Assembly (NCBI RefSeq): GCF_005080685.1
Contig: NZ_CP039371.1
Location: 3,162,001 to 3,226,000, forward strand
Source of the DNA: Pseudomonas putida
Lineage (GTDB): Bacteria > Pseudomonadota > Gammaproteobacteria > Pseudomonadales > Pseudomonadaceae
DNA: 64,000 nucleotides
Reading direction: 5' to 3'
The notes below the pieces were generated by a model. That model saw only the letters and a list, made by a program, of their open reading frames with translations, ran no database searches and was not told where the DNA came from. Both the position numbers and the translations under genes were made by a program. Below, piece after piece: positions 27,301 through 35,720 of the stretch; the first letter of the stretch is position 1; each line of letters starts with the position of its first letter.

Positions 27301-30300
27301 AGTCGTATCCTGAACCGCCGATGTAGCGATCGCCCAGGCCGAGGCTGCCGACCATGATGTCATCCCCGCCCTCACCGTTGAACTTGTCGTTCTCGTTGCC
27401 ACCGATGAACACGTCGTTGCCGATCACCGGGTCGTTGCCGAGCGGGTCGAAGTTGTCGCCGGGCGCCCCGTCCGAGGTGCCCTTCTCGATCCAGTCGTCG
27501 CCTTCGTTACCCATGTCCTGTTCGTTGGCCTTGCTGCCCAGGATGAAGTCGTTACCCTGGCCGCCAATGGCCTCGGAGGCATCCTCGCCGGTGACGATGA
27601 AATCGTTGCCGAAGCCGCCGATGATCAGGTTGACGCCGTTGCCGCCATGCAGCACGTCGTTACCGTCGCCACCCTGGATGTTATCGTCGCCGCCGACGTC
27701 GGTAATGATGTCGTCGCCTGCCCCACCGCGCAGCTGGTCGTTGCCGTAACCACCTTCGATACGGTCGTTGCCGCCATCGCCCCAGACGGTGTCGTCACCC
27801 TCGCTGGACACCAGGATGTCATTGCCGTTGCTGCCGCCGAGCACGATATGCTCATCACCCATGTAGCGGATATAGTTGCTGTCCAGGCCTGTGGTCAGCG
27901 GGTTGTCGCGGATTACCCCCTCCGGGTCGGCGGCGCCCAGGCCGTCGTTGTACTGCTTGTTCGGGTCCACCTCCAGGTACAGCCCCGGCGTCGAGAACAC
28001 CAGGCCCGGCAAGTGGGTGGCCGAGGTGTTGGCCATGATCAGCTTGGCGAACGAGTTGCTTTCCAGCTCGGCGTCCATCGACAGGCCCGCGGTACGCTCC
28101 AGGTAATAGAAGCGGTCGCCATCCTGGAGTTTCTCCAGTTGGTTCTCGAACACGAAGTTGAACGTGGAGCCGAGCATGCCACCGAACGGGGTCTTCTTCT
28201 CGGCCAGGCCGCCGATCCACAGGTCGATGGCATCGACGCCGGTCACGGTCACGCCCTTGAGGTCGTCGGCGGTGCCCATCTGCTGATCCTTGCCGGCCAA
28301 GGTGATGTTGGCCCAGTCGCCGGTGCCGTTGAGGAAGTCCAGCCGGTCCGTTGGGGCGTTGGCCCCGCCGAGCACCAGCGCCAAGGCGGCATCGCGCTTG
28401 CCGGCCAGGGTGGTAGCCGAGGTGATCGAGTCATGCGTGCCATAGGCGGCGATGAAGTTGATCAGCGACTCGGGGTGCTTGAGGTGCTGCACCAGGTCGG
28501 CCCAGCTGGTGTACGGCTTGAGCTGGGTATCGCCGGTCTGGCCGAAGATGTCGCGGCGCAGGGCGTTGAGCGACGGGATGCCCACATCCCGACCGCGGGC
28601 GATGTTGATCGCCGGCAGGTCCAGCGGCAGCCCGAGCAGGTTGTTGCGCAGGGCCTCGGTGACGAACTCGTCGATTTCGTTGCCGACCTGACGGGTCACC
28701 CCACGCACGATGGCGCTGGTCGCGTCCTCCGGCGTCACACCGCTGTCGGCGTAGGCCAGGGGGTTGAGGAACGCCGCGATCAGGCCCAGTTGCTGGTCTG
28801 GGTTGGTGCTGTTGGGGTCGCCCACGACGCTGAAGTCGGCATCGAAGCGGTCCACCGTCTCGGTGAGCATCGAGTGACCGAAACGGTACACGGTATGGGC
28901 GAATTCGGCGACGATCGACGCATCCAGATCGACGTCATACACCTGGGTCGGCGCGAAGAACAGGTCCACCCGTGGCTGGATGGTTCGGGCGAACTCCTCG
29001 AACACCAGGTGCTGGTACTGCATCTCGGTGCCGAACTTGGCGGCCTGGAACAGCCGTTCGCCATTCCACACCAGGGCTTCGATATCGGCCTGACTGGTCG
29101 GCACATGATCGACCGGAGTGAGCAACCATTCGTTGAGGAAAGCCACATCGCCCGACTCCAGCACGGTGTCCTTGGTTTGCGCTACCAGGCGATTGTGCTC
29201 GGAGTGGAAGATTGCGTGGACGGCGGTCAGGCCAATGTTTTCGTTGACCCGCCCGTCGCCGGCAATGTAGTGGGCATCGAGCAGTTCGTTATCGTAGACC
29301 GCGCTGGCACCGGTGCGCGGATCGACCGGGATGGCATTGCCAGCCACGGCATCGTTGTCCGGCGCGAGGGCGCCAGCGACGAATACCGGGACCGCGTTAT
29401 GCGCAATGTCTGCCAGGAACTGGTGCCCGGTACGCACGGCATTGGTCAGGTCTATGGGGCTGGCAGGGTTGCCCTCGACCAGCACGTCGTCTTCGGTTCC
29501 GGCCAAGCCATCGGCGCCTTTCATCACCACTTGCGGATAGCCGTGCGGCCCCTTGATGAAGTTGCCATAGGCGTCGGTCGCCAGCAGCGGTACGTTGTCC
29601 ACGTCGGCGTCGGTCAGATGGATGCCGAGGATGTCGTTCGCCTGGGCCTTGACGACTTTCCAGGTGGCCATCCCGCCGATCTCGGTATCGTCCTGGGTAC
29701 CGAACTTGCCATCGGCGCCCAGGTCACGGTTGGTGATCAGCTTGCCCGTGGCGATCGGGCCGTCGGCTGTCATCTGATAGCCGCGCAGGAACACCTGGTG
29801 CGACGGGTGCGAACTGTAGGTCTGGTTCTGGTCCACGAACGGCGTGGTGGTGTTGGTGTGTTCGTGGATATCGTCGGCCGTGCCGAGCACACCATCCTCC
29901 CCTGGCAGGTTGGTGGCGCGGGTCAACACCATGAAATTGGTGTGACCGCCCGGCACGTAGAGCGGATCGTCCGGCTGCAGCGGGATGTACACCGTGCCGG
30001 AGCCGCCTTTGCTGACCAGGTCCAGGCCATGGTCGAAGAATTGGCCGAAGAAGGTCATCCAGGCGTTGAACGGTGCGGACAGGCCGGCATCGGCGGCGGT
30101 GTTGTCGAACACCAACACGTCCTGGTCGTCACCGGTCCCGAACTTGCCGTCCATGCCAGGGCTGGCGACCACCCGCACGCCATCCTTCAACACATCGTCA
30201 CCGGTGTGCAGCAAGCCGTCCGAGCCGGGGTCGTAGGCTGCGGCATAGGCTGCCGGGTTGTCGGCAGTCTGGTCGACGATCAGGTTGCTGATGGTGCGCG

Positions 30301-33300
30301 GCTGCGAGTCGAACACCCTGCCGCTCGTCTGCGTATACGAGGTCGGGGCGCCACCTGGGGAGTTGGGACCGAAGAACCCGGCCGGTGTGTCTTGCGCGTC
30401 ATTGAACACCGGGTCGCTCAGGCGCGGGAAGACGTTGTCGGCGGCGCCGAACTGGGTATTGTCGATGCCATTGAGGTGCATCAGGTTGTTGTTCGATCCA
30501 TCCACCGCCCGCAGCCCCAGCGGCGCGCGGATGTTGGGGATCAGCGAAAGGATGTCCTGCCCTGCCGCATCGGCCTCGGCGATCTTGATCTGCTGAAGGA
30601 TGAAATTCAGGTCCGAACGCACCATGTGCAAGCCATCGCCGCCGGCATTGGCGTCGACCACGGCCACCGCCGGGCTCGGTACCACCGGTGCCCCAGGCTG
30701 TACCACGGCGGTGGGCGCCGAGAACACCACTTCGGTGGTGCCATGGGCATCCTGGTAGATCGCCTTGACCCGCAAGGCCAGGCCGGCTAGATCCGGTGAG
30801 ACCTTGAACGCCGTGCCATCGGCGCTCTGGAACGCCAGATCGCCAGCGGGCAACAGCACGATATCCTCGAACACACCGCTGCCTGGGTCTGCCTCGAACT
30901 GCCAGTAGTAGGACACCGAGGCGTTGTTCACCAGGCCTTGCGGGTTGCTGGCGGTAACGTTATCGCCGTCGCGCACGCCGGCCATGCTCACCGTGAGCAC
31001 ATCGCCCACGGTGATCGCGGCGCCGTTGCCATCGGTCACCGTTGGCCGCTCGGTGGGCTGGGCATTCACGCCTTCGACCAGCACCTGCTGCACATCGGCG
31101 AACTGCAGACGCTCGATGTGCAGCAAGGTATCGCTGCCGTCGCGCCCGGCCACGGTATCGGTGACGGTCCATACGTCATCGCTGACGTCGGCCGTGCCTC
31201 GGTCGTTATGGGTGACCACGTACTCGTCCTGCACCCCGGAGTAGATCGCGGTGTCGAAGGCAGCCCCGCCGGTCGAGGTACCAGGCAGGATTTCACGCAC
31301 GGCCTTGAGCTGGCCAGGGTTGTAGGTCCGATCGAGCATGAACGGGATCATGTCGACCATGCTGTCGAAGCTGGCGATTTCAGGCCCGGTGTGGTCGACA
31401 TCGCCAACGGCATACACCGCGATCCGTACGTTCAACCACTTGTCACCATCGATCAGGTCGTCGCCTCCGCGCCCTTCGATGAGGTCGCTGCCGTTGCCGC
31501 CCAGAATGATGTTGCCGGTGGCAAAGCCCGTTACCGGCAGCCCGGCATCGCTGAGGAATTGCCTGAGACCCCGAATCAGCTCGACGTTGCTCAAGGCACT
31601 GCCGGTGGCGCCGCCATGGTTGAGGATGGTCACCGCATCGACGTCATCGCCCTTGAGCACATCGGCGAACTTCGAACCGGACAACCCCTCGACCTCGGCG
31701 AAGCGGTCGAGGATCGACGCAGGCGAAGCGCCGACCGGGTTGAACACGCCGGCGTTCTGGTTTGGCGCGTTGCCATGTGGCTGGGCCAATGCCGCCAGGC
31801 TCAGGTCCACGGTCACGCCGACCTGGTCGTTCTTGTAGGTGACCCAGTCGAACCCCGACATGCCGTCCATCTTGTCCTGGGCATCGCTGCCGACGAAGAT
31901 GTCGTCGCCGCCCTCGCCGATCATCTCGTCGAAACCACCGCCGCCGACGAAGATGTCGTTGCCGACCACATCGTCGGTCAGCAACGGCGCGAAGTTGTCG
32001 CCCGGGGCGCCGTCCTGGGTGCCCTTCTCGATCCAGTCGTCGCCCTCGTTGCCGGTCGGCGGCAGGTTGGTCTTGGCGCCGAGGATGAAGTCGTCGCCCT
32101 GGCCGCCGAAGGTGGTAGTGATGTCTTCGGTGGTGACGATGAAGTCCTGGCCGTCGCCGCCGAGGATCAGGTTGCCCGCAACCAGCATGCTGCCAGCGAC
32201 GATCACGTCGTTGCCGGCGTTGCCTTCCAGGCGGTTGTCGCCGAACGAATCGGTGATGATGTCGTCGCCTGCGCCACCGAGCACCGCATCGTTGCCGGCA
32301 CCCCCTTCGAGGTAGTCGTTGCCACCGTCGCCATAGAGCGTGTCGTCACCGTCGCCCGAGATGATGATGTCCGCCCCGGAGGTACCGCCCAGCACCACAT
32401 GGTCCTCGCCGGTGTAGTGCAGGTAGTTGTCATCGCTGCCAACGGTGTCGGGATTGTCGCGAATCACCAGCGGCACCACTTCGACGCCGTTGATCGTCAA
32501 GCCGCCGGTAGGATCGTCGCGGCCATCGGCGCCCAAACCCGTGTATTGCCGGGTGGCATCGACTTCGAGGGTATAGGTGGGCGTCAGGAACACGGTATTG
32601 GACAGGTGCGTGACATCGGTATTGAGCATGATCAGCTTGGCGAACGAGTTGTTTTCAAGCTCGGTCCCGAAGTTCAGGCCAGCGGTGCGCGCCAGGTAAT
32701 AGAAGCGGTCGCCGTTCTGCAGCGACTCCAGCTGGGTCTCGAAGATGAAGTTGAAGGTCGAGCCGAGCATGCCGCCAAACGGCATCTTCTCCTCGGCCAG
32801 GCCACCGACCCAGAAATCGATGGCGTCGACCCCCGTGATGGTCGCACCAAGCTGGTCGTCGGCAGCCAGCGCTGGGCTGGCCCACCTGCCGGTGCCATTG
32901 AGGAAGTCCAGTCGATCGCCTGGCGCGCCACTGCCGCCCAGCACCAGCGCCATCGCTGCGGCGCGTTTATCAGCGACGGTGGTGGCATTGACGATCGTTT
33001 CGTGGCTGCCATAGGCGGCGATGAAGTTGATCAGCGAGGCTGGGTGCTTGAGGTGATCGCCCAGGTCTGCCCAACTGATGTAGGGCTTGAGTTGGCTATC
33101 GCCGGTCATGGCGTAGAACTCACGACGCGCCTCGTTCAACGACGGGATGCCAGTGTCACGACCGCGGGCGATGTTCAATGCCGGCAGGTCCAGCGGCAGC
33201 CCCAACAGGTTGTTGCGCAGCGCCTCGGTGACGAACTCGTCGATCTCGTTACCGAGCTGGCGGGTCACGCCGCGAATGATCGCGCCCGCGGCCTGGTCGG

Positions 33301-35080
33301 CGGTCTCGCCACTGCCGGCAAAGGCCAGCGGGTTGAGGAAGGCGGCGATCAGGCCCATCTGCTGGTCAGGATTGTTCGGGTCGCCCCCGACCACGTCGAA
33401 CGTCGAGTCGAAACGGTCGACCGTCTCGGTCAGCATCGAATGGCCGAAGCGGTACACCACATGGGCGAACTCGGCCATGATCGCCGGATTGATCGAGGTG
33501 TCGTAGCCATTGGGCGCGAGGAACTCATCGACCTGCGGCTGGATGGTACGCGCGAACTCCTCGAAGACCAGGTGCTGGTACTGCATCTCCGTGCCGAACT
33601 TGGCAGCCTGGAACAGGCGCTCGCCATCCCAGACCAGAGCGGCGATCTGCGCTGGCGTGGTCGGCAGTTCGGTCACGTCATCGGCCAGCCACTGATTGAG
33701 AAACGCCAGGTCGTTGGACGCCAGGACCGTGTCCTTGGTCTGCTGCACCAGGCGGTTGTGTTCTGAGTGGAACACATGGTGCACGGCGGTAAGGCCGATG
33801 TTCTCGTTGGCCCGGCCGTCGCCTGCGATGTAGTGGGCGTCGAGCAGTTCGTTGTCGTAGGTGAGGTTCCTGCCATTGAGGGAATCCTGGGCGTTGCCGA
33901 CCTGGGTGTCGCCGTCGGCCTGGAGCTGCCCGTTGAGCGTGACCGGCTCGGCATTGTGCGCGATGTCATCGAGAAAGCCATGCCCGGTGCTCACCGCATC
34001 GGCCAGGCTGATCGGCGAGGCGCGGTTGCCTTCGCGCAGGCCAAGCACGTCGTCTGCAGTGCCGGCGACGCCGTCGGCGCCATTGCCCACGCGGATCACG
34101 ACCTGGGGCATGCCGCCTGGACCGCGAATGAAATTGCCGTAGGGGTCGGTCAGCAGCATGGGCACGTTGTGCACGTCGGCGTCGGTCAGGTCGATGCCGA
34201 GGATGTCGCGGGCCTGGGCCTTGACCACCGCCCAGGTGGCCATGCCGCTGCCAGCACCGTCATCGCTGGTGCCGAACTTGCCATCGGCGCCCAGATCGCG
34301 GTTGCTGATCAGACGCCCGGTGGCCACCGGCTCACCGGCGCCATTGAGCATGTATTCACGCAGAAACACTTGGTGCGAGGGGTGCGAGCTGTAGGTCTGG
34401 CTCTGGTCCACGAACGGTGAGGTGGTGTTGGTCTGGCTGTCGTCGGCAGTGCCGACCAGGCCGTCTGCGCCTGCGTTTTGCACCGCGCGCGACAGCACCA
34501 TGAAATTGGTCGGGCTGCCTGGCACGTAAAGCGGGTCGCTCGGCTGCAGCGGGATCACCACCATGGCCGTACTGCTCTTGGTGACCAGGTCCAGCCCGTG
34601 GTCGAAGAACTGGCCGAAGAAGGTCATCCAGGCGTTGAAACCAGCCGTAAGCCCGGCGTCTGGTGATTCGTTGGGAATGAAGTACACCGGCTTGTCGTCG
34701 CTGGTGCCGAATACCCCGTCAAGGCCTGGACTAAGCACTGGGGCAGCGCCGCCATTGGCTTCGACCGCCGCCGGGTTTGCCGCGGTCTGGTCGACGATCA
34801 GGTTGCTGATGACCCGTGGCTGGCCGTCGACGACATTGCCGGAATTGGCATACGCCGCGCGATAGGAGGCATCGAGCAGGCGCAGGAAGGCGTTGTCGGC
34901 GGCGCCGAACTCGGTCTGTGCGGTCAGCAGGTTGTTGAAGCTGCCATCGACGGTGCGCAAGCCGAACGGCACCTGGCTGTTGGGCAGCAGGTCGCTGAGG
35001 TTGGCACCATCGGCATGGGCCTCGGCAATGAAGATTTGCTTGAGGATGAATTCCAGGTCCGACTTGCTGAAGTTGGCCAT
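24314..35080 (-). CDS. Giant secreted protein with two animal-type heme peroxidase domains and RTX repeats (MopA-like)
   Basis: A 3588-residue extracellular oxidase. The ATG at 35080 (MANFSKSDLE, preceded by GAGGG) replaces the longest-frame start 24 codons upstream. Two homologous halves each carry a full peroxidase/cyclooxygenase-type heme domain. Distal histidines are His161 and His1684 in FFDHGLD, proximal histidines are His547 and His2069 in YRFGHSML, and both halves have a NIARGRD block. The spacing of 385-386 residues is the same in each half. After each domain come GGxGxD calcium loops (around 900-1050 and 2400-2560), then Ig-like modules, then a long RTX block (about 3150-3490) and an ADFILGA C-terminus suited to type I export. 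Family knowledge: Pseudomonas homologues include MopA, an Mn(II)-oxidising peroxidase of P. putida GB-1, and proteins labelled hemolysin-type bacteriocin in KT2440. The substrate here is unproven. A PrtD-type exporter operon lies divergently next to it. Confidence 0.9.
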   Translation of the reverse strand: MANFSKSDLEFILKQIFIAEAHADGANLSDLLPNSQVPFGLRTVDGSFNNLLTAQTEFGAADNAFLRLLDASYRAAYANSGNVVDGQPRVISNLIVDQTAANPAAVEANGGAAPVLSPGLDGVFGTSDDKPVYFIPNESPDAGLTAGFNAWMTFFGQFFDHGLDLVTKSSTAMVVIPLQPSDPLYVPGSPTNFMVLSRAVQNAGADGLVGTADDSQTNTTSPFVDQSQTYSSHPSHQVFLREYMLNGAGEPVATGRLISNRDLGADGKFGTSDDGAGSGMATWAVVKAQARDILGIDLTDADVHNVPMLLTDPYGNFIRGPGGMPQVVIRVGNGADGVAGTADDVLGLREGNRASPISLADAVSTGHGFLDDIAHNAEPVTLNGQLQADGDTQVGNAQDSLNGRNLTYDNELLDAHYIAGDGRANENIGLTAVHHVFHSEHNRLVQQTKDTVLASNDLAFLNQWLADDVTELPTTPAQIAALVWDGERLFQAAKFGTEMQYQHLVFEEFARTIQPQVDEFLAPNGYDTSINPAIMAEFAHVVYRFGHSMLTETVDRFDSTFDVVGGDPNNPDQQMGLIAAFLNPLAFAGSGETADQAAGAIIRGVTRQLGNEIDEFVTEALRNNLLGLPLDLPALNIARGRDTGIPSLNEARREFYAMTGDSQLKPYISWADLGDHLKHPASLINFIAAYGSHETIVNATTVADKRAAAMALVLGGSGAPGDRLDFLNGTGRWASPALAADDQLGATITGVDAIDFWVGGLAEEKMPFGGMLGSTFNFIFETQLESLQNGDRFYYLARTAGLNFGTELENNSFAKLIMLNTDVTHLSNTVFLTPTYTLEVDATRQYTGLGADGRDDPTGGLTINGVEVVPLVIRDNPDTVGSDDNYLHYTGEDHVVLGGTSGADIIISGDGDDTLYGDGGNDYLEGGAGNDAVLGGAGDDIITDSFGDNRLEGNAGNDVIVAGSMLVAGNLILGGDGQDFIVTTEDITTTFGGQGDDFILGAKTNLPPTGNEGDDWIEKGTQDGAPGDNFAPLLTDDVVGNDIFVGGGGFDEMIGEGGDDIFVGSDAQDKMDGMSGFDWVTYKNDQVGVTVDLSLAALAQPHGNAPNQNAGVFNPVGASPASILDRFAEVEGLSGSKFADVLKGDDVDAVTILNHGGATGSALSNVELIRGLRQFLSDAGLPVTGFATGNIILGGNGSDLIEGRGGDDLIDGDKWLNVRIAVYAVGDVDHTGPEIASFDSMVDMIPFMLDRTYNPGQLKAVREILPGTSTGGAAFDTAIYSGVQDEYVVTHNDRGTADVSDDVWTVTDTVAGRDGSDTLLHIERLQFADVQQVLVEGVNAQPTERPTVTDGNGAAITVGDVLTVSMAGVRDGDNVTASNPQGLVNNASVSYYWQFEADPGSGVFEDIVLLPAGDLAFQSADGTAFKVSPDLAGLALRVKAIYQDAHGTTEVVFSAPTAVVQPGAPVVPSPAVAVVDANAGGDGLHMVRSDLNFILQQIKIAEADAAGQDILSLIPNIRAPLGLRAVDGSNNNLMHLNGIDNTQFGAADNVFPRLSDPVFNDAQDTPAGFFGPNSPGGAPTSYTQTSGRVFDSQPRTISNLIVDQTADNPAAYAAAYDPGSDGLLHTGDDVLKDGVRVVASPGMDGKFGTGDDQDVLVFDNTAADAGLSAPFNAWMTFFGQFFDHGLDLVSKGGSGTVYIPLQPDDPLYVPGGHTNFMVLTRATNLPGEDGVLGTADDIHEHTNTTTPFVDQNQTYSSHPSHQVFLRGYQMTADGPIATGKLITNRDLGADGKFGTQDDTEIGGMATWKVVKAQANDILGIHLTDADVDNVPLLATDAYGNFIKGPHGYPQVVMKGADGLAGTEDDVLVEGNPASPIDLTNAVRTGHQFLADIAHNAVPVFVAGALAPDNDAVAGNAIPVDPRTGASAVYDNELLDAHYIAGDGRVNENIGLTAVHAIFHSEHNRLVAQTKDTVLESGDVAFLNEWLLTPVDHVPTSQADIEALVWNGERLFQAAKFGTEMQYQHLVFEEFARTIQPRVDLFFAPTQVYDVDLDASIVAEFAHTVYRFGHSMLTETVDRFDADFSVVGDPNSTNPDQQLGLIAAFLNPLAYADSGVTPEDATSAIVRGVTRQVGNEIDEFVTEALRNNLLGLPLDLPAINIARGRDVGIPSLNALRRDIFGQTGDTQLKPYTSWADLVQHLKHPESLINFIAAYGTHDSITSATTLAGKRDAALALVLGGANAPTDRLDFLNGTGDWANITLAGKDQQMGTADDLKGVTVTGVDAIDLWIGGLAEKKTPFGGMLGSTFNFVFENQLEKLQDGDRFYYLERTAGLSMDAELESNSFAKLIMANTSATHLPGLVFSTPGLYLEVDPNKQYNDGLGAADPEGVIRDNPLTTGLDSNYIRYMGDEHIVLGGSNGNDILVSSEGDDTVWGDGGNDRIEGGYGNDQLRGGAGDDIITDVGGDDNIQGGDGNDVLHGGNGVNLIIGGFGNDFIVTGEDASEAIGGQGNDFILGSKANEQDMGNEGDDWIEKGTSDGAPGDNFDPLGNDPVIGNDVFIGGNENDKFNGEGGDDIMVGSLGLGDRYIGGSGYDWATFKGLAQGVSIDISDRFFNVPPVPGSGASALARFDIMEGLSGSAHGDFLRGDNEDATSLPTAGATGSVLTNIGLIDGLAGLLAAGATFYDGGNIILGGAGSDLIEGRGGDDIIDGDKWLNVRISVRENADGTGDEIASFDSMEPMVPLMLNGTYNPGQLVIVREILSGADHYDTAVFSGNAGDYNVVVDGNAVIVTDLVAGRDGVDRLTGIERLQFADGAQASGVGTASNNGPAGHLAILDDASGVRDDTPVVGQLLRVSNLAVHDADNQGAGNPSGALSGPASYYWQVERLPGSGVYEDITFVEAGEVSRAIGSTYRVTDDVAGLNLRVRAVYQDAKGTLEIVDSSANSAPSAGPTVSGVVAQNQVLTANPAAIVDADGLAPNPQFTFQWQSNTGAGWVNIANATNSTLALGQAHVGLNIRVVVGYVDTFGVAESVPSDILGPVVNVNDAPTGGVAISDTTPDQGQVLTALTAGIADLDGLGAFSFQWQQGSGATFSDIAGATAASFTPTAAQGNQQLRVIVRYTDGFGTLETLTSAATAAVAVPPGVVLQGTAAANTLNGTIGNDILSGLGGNDILNGLAGSDQLFGGTGNDTLDGGADNDVLNGEDGNDTLIGGQGADVMNGGAGDDVFVVDNVGDSVVEGAGAGTDTVRTTLASYVLGANVENLIFTGTGNFSGTGNGLANTLTGGAGNDTLNGGAGADRLVGGGGNDTYVVDAAADVVVEATGAGIDNVQTALASYTLAGNVENLSYTGLGNFVGTGNGLDNAILGGAGNDTLNGAGGNDALTGNAGNDTLNGDAGNDQLLGGLGTDTLAGGGGDDNLDGGTGDDALNGGAGTDTLQGGIGNDSLDGDVGNDQLLGGDGNDTLFGGVGLDTLQGGNGNDFLNGAAGNDSVTGGAGNDTLVASDGNDIFLFGAGFGVDQVVGFDANPAGGQDRLDVSGLGITAATFAARVSITDVGADTLVSIGAADSIRLVGVADATTVTVADFILGA

Positions 35081-35432
35081 TGTGATTGCCCTCGATCTGT
35101 AGGGAACGCAGGGCGACAGGGTCCATCCCGCGCCCGTTGAGGTGCGGAGCATATGAAGGCGAGAGCTGGCGCGAGGCAGGCAAGACCCGCAAGCCGGGAA
35201 ATGCGCCTGGTCATCGCGTAGAGAGGACTCGCAGGGAATTCAGGCAACACGCCCCAGTACCGGGGGTGGGCCATGCAGCCCGGAACAGCAGGCGAACGTC
35301 CTGTATGGCCTATTCATGCGGCACGAGCACGAAATGATCGCCATGTTCACTCCAACGGGGATATCACCGCGCCATGCACTGCCGGACAGAAGGCAGGCTT
35401 CAACGGACGACCCGCGAATAATCAAGACTAAA

Positions 35433-35446
35433 GTTGGCGCGCCAAC
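35433..35446. promoter_or_regulatory. 14-bp perfect palindrome in the divergent peroxidase/exporter promoter region
   Basis: GTTGGCGCGCCAAC is a perfect inverted repeat near the middle of the 640-bp gap (35081-35720) between the peroxidase gene and the second secretion operon. The DNA around 35450-35580 is markedly AT-rich for this genome, as expected for a promoter region. A dimeric repressor or activator could bind here and serve both directions. No known operator was recognised. I found no sigma-54 site and no convincing gene elsewhere in this gap. Confidence 0.45.
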
Positions 35447-35720
35447 CTTTGTCAATATCACGTCGAAAAAATGGCACGTGCTGATAATCACTCGCAACTT
35501 ACTGTTTTGAGTGGACTTATAGAAAGTTCAATTAATCTTTAGAGCGAATTGATATTACAAAATATTTCTACCCCACCTACGCTCCAGCTTGTGGGAGCAG
35601 CGCAGTGATCGTAAAAGGCCCGTCACCAGAGCGAGCCCTCTGCAATGCCGACTAGACGCTGTCTTGACTGTTGTCCGGAGCGCCGCAACGGCCTCCGGTT
35701 TTGCACCCTGGGAGGCTCTC

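Noticed and set aside
27647..33766. Long plus-strand open frames (1047 and 942 codons) opposite the giant peroxidase
   Set aside because: The sense strand encodes two clear peroxidase domains over the same region. The antisense products show no recognisable fold and lack ribosome binding sites.
35483..35491. Fur-box-like GATAATCAC in the peroxidase/exporter gap
   Set aside because: Only one half of the inverted repeat matches the Fur pattern. The other half is not present, so it is not reported as an iron-control site.
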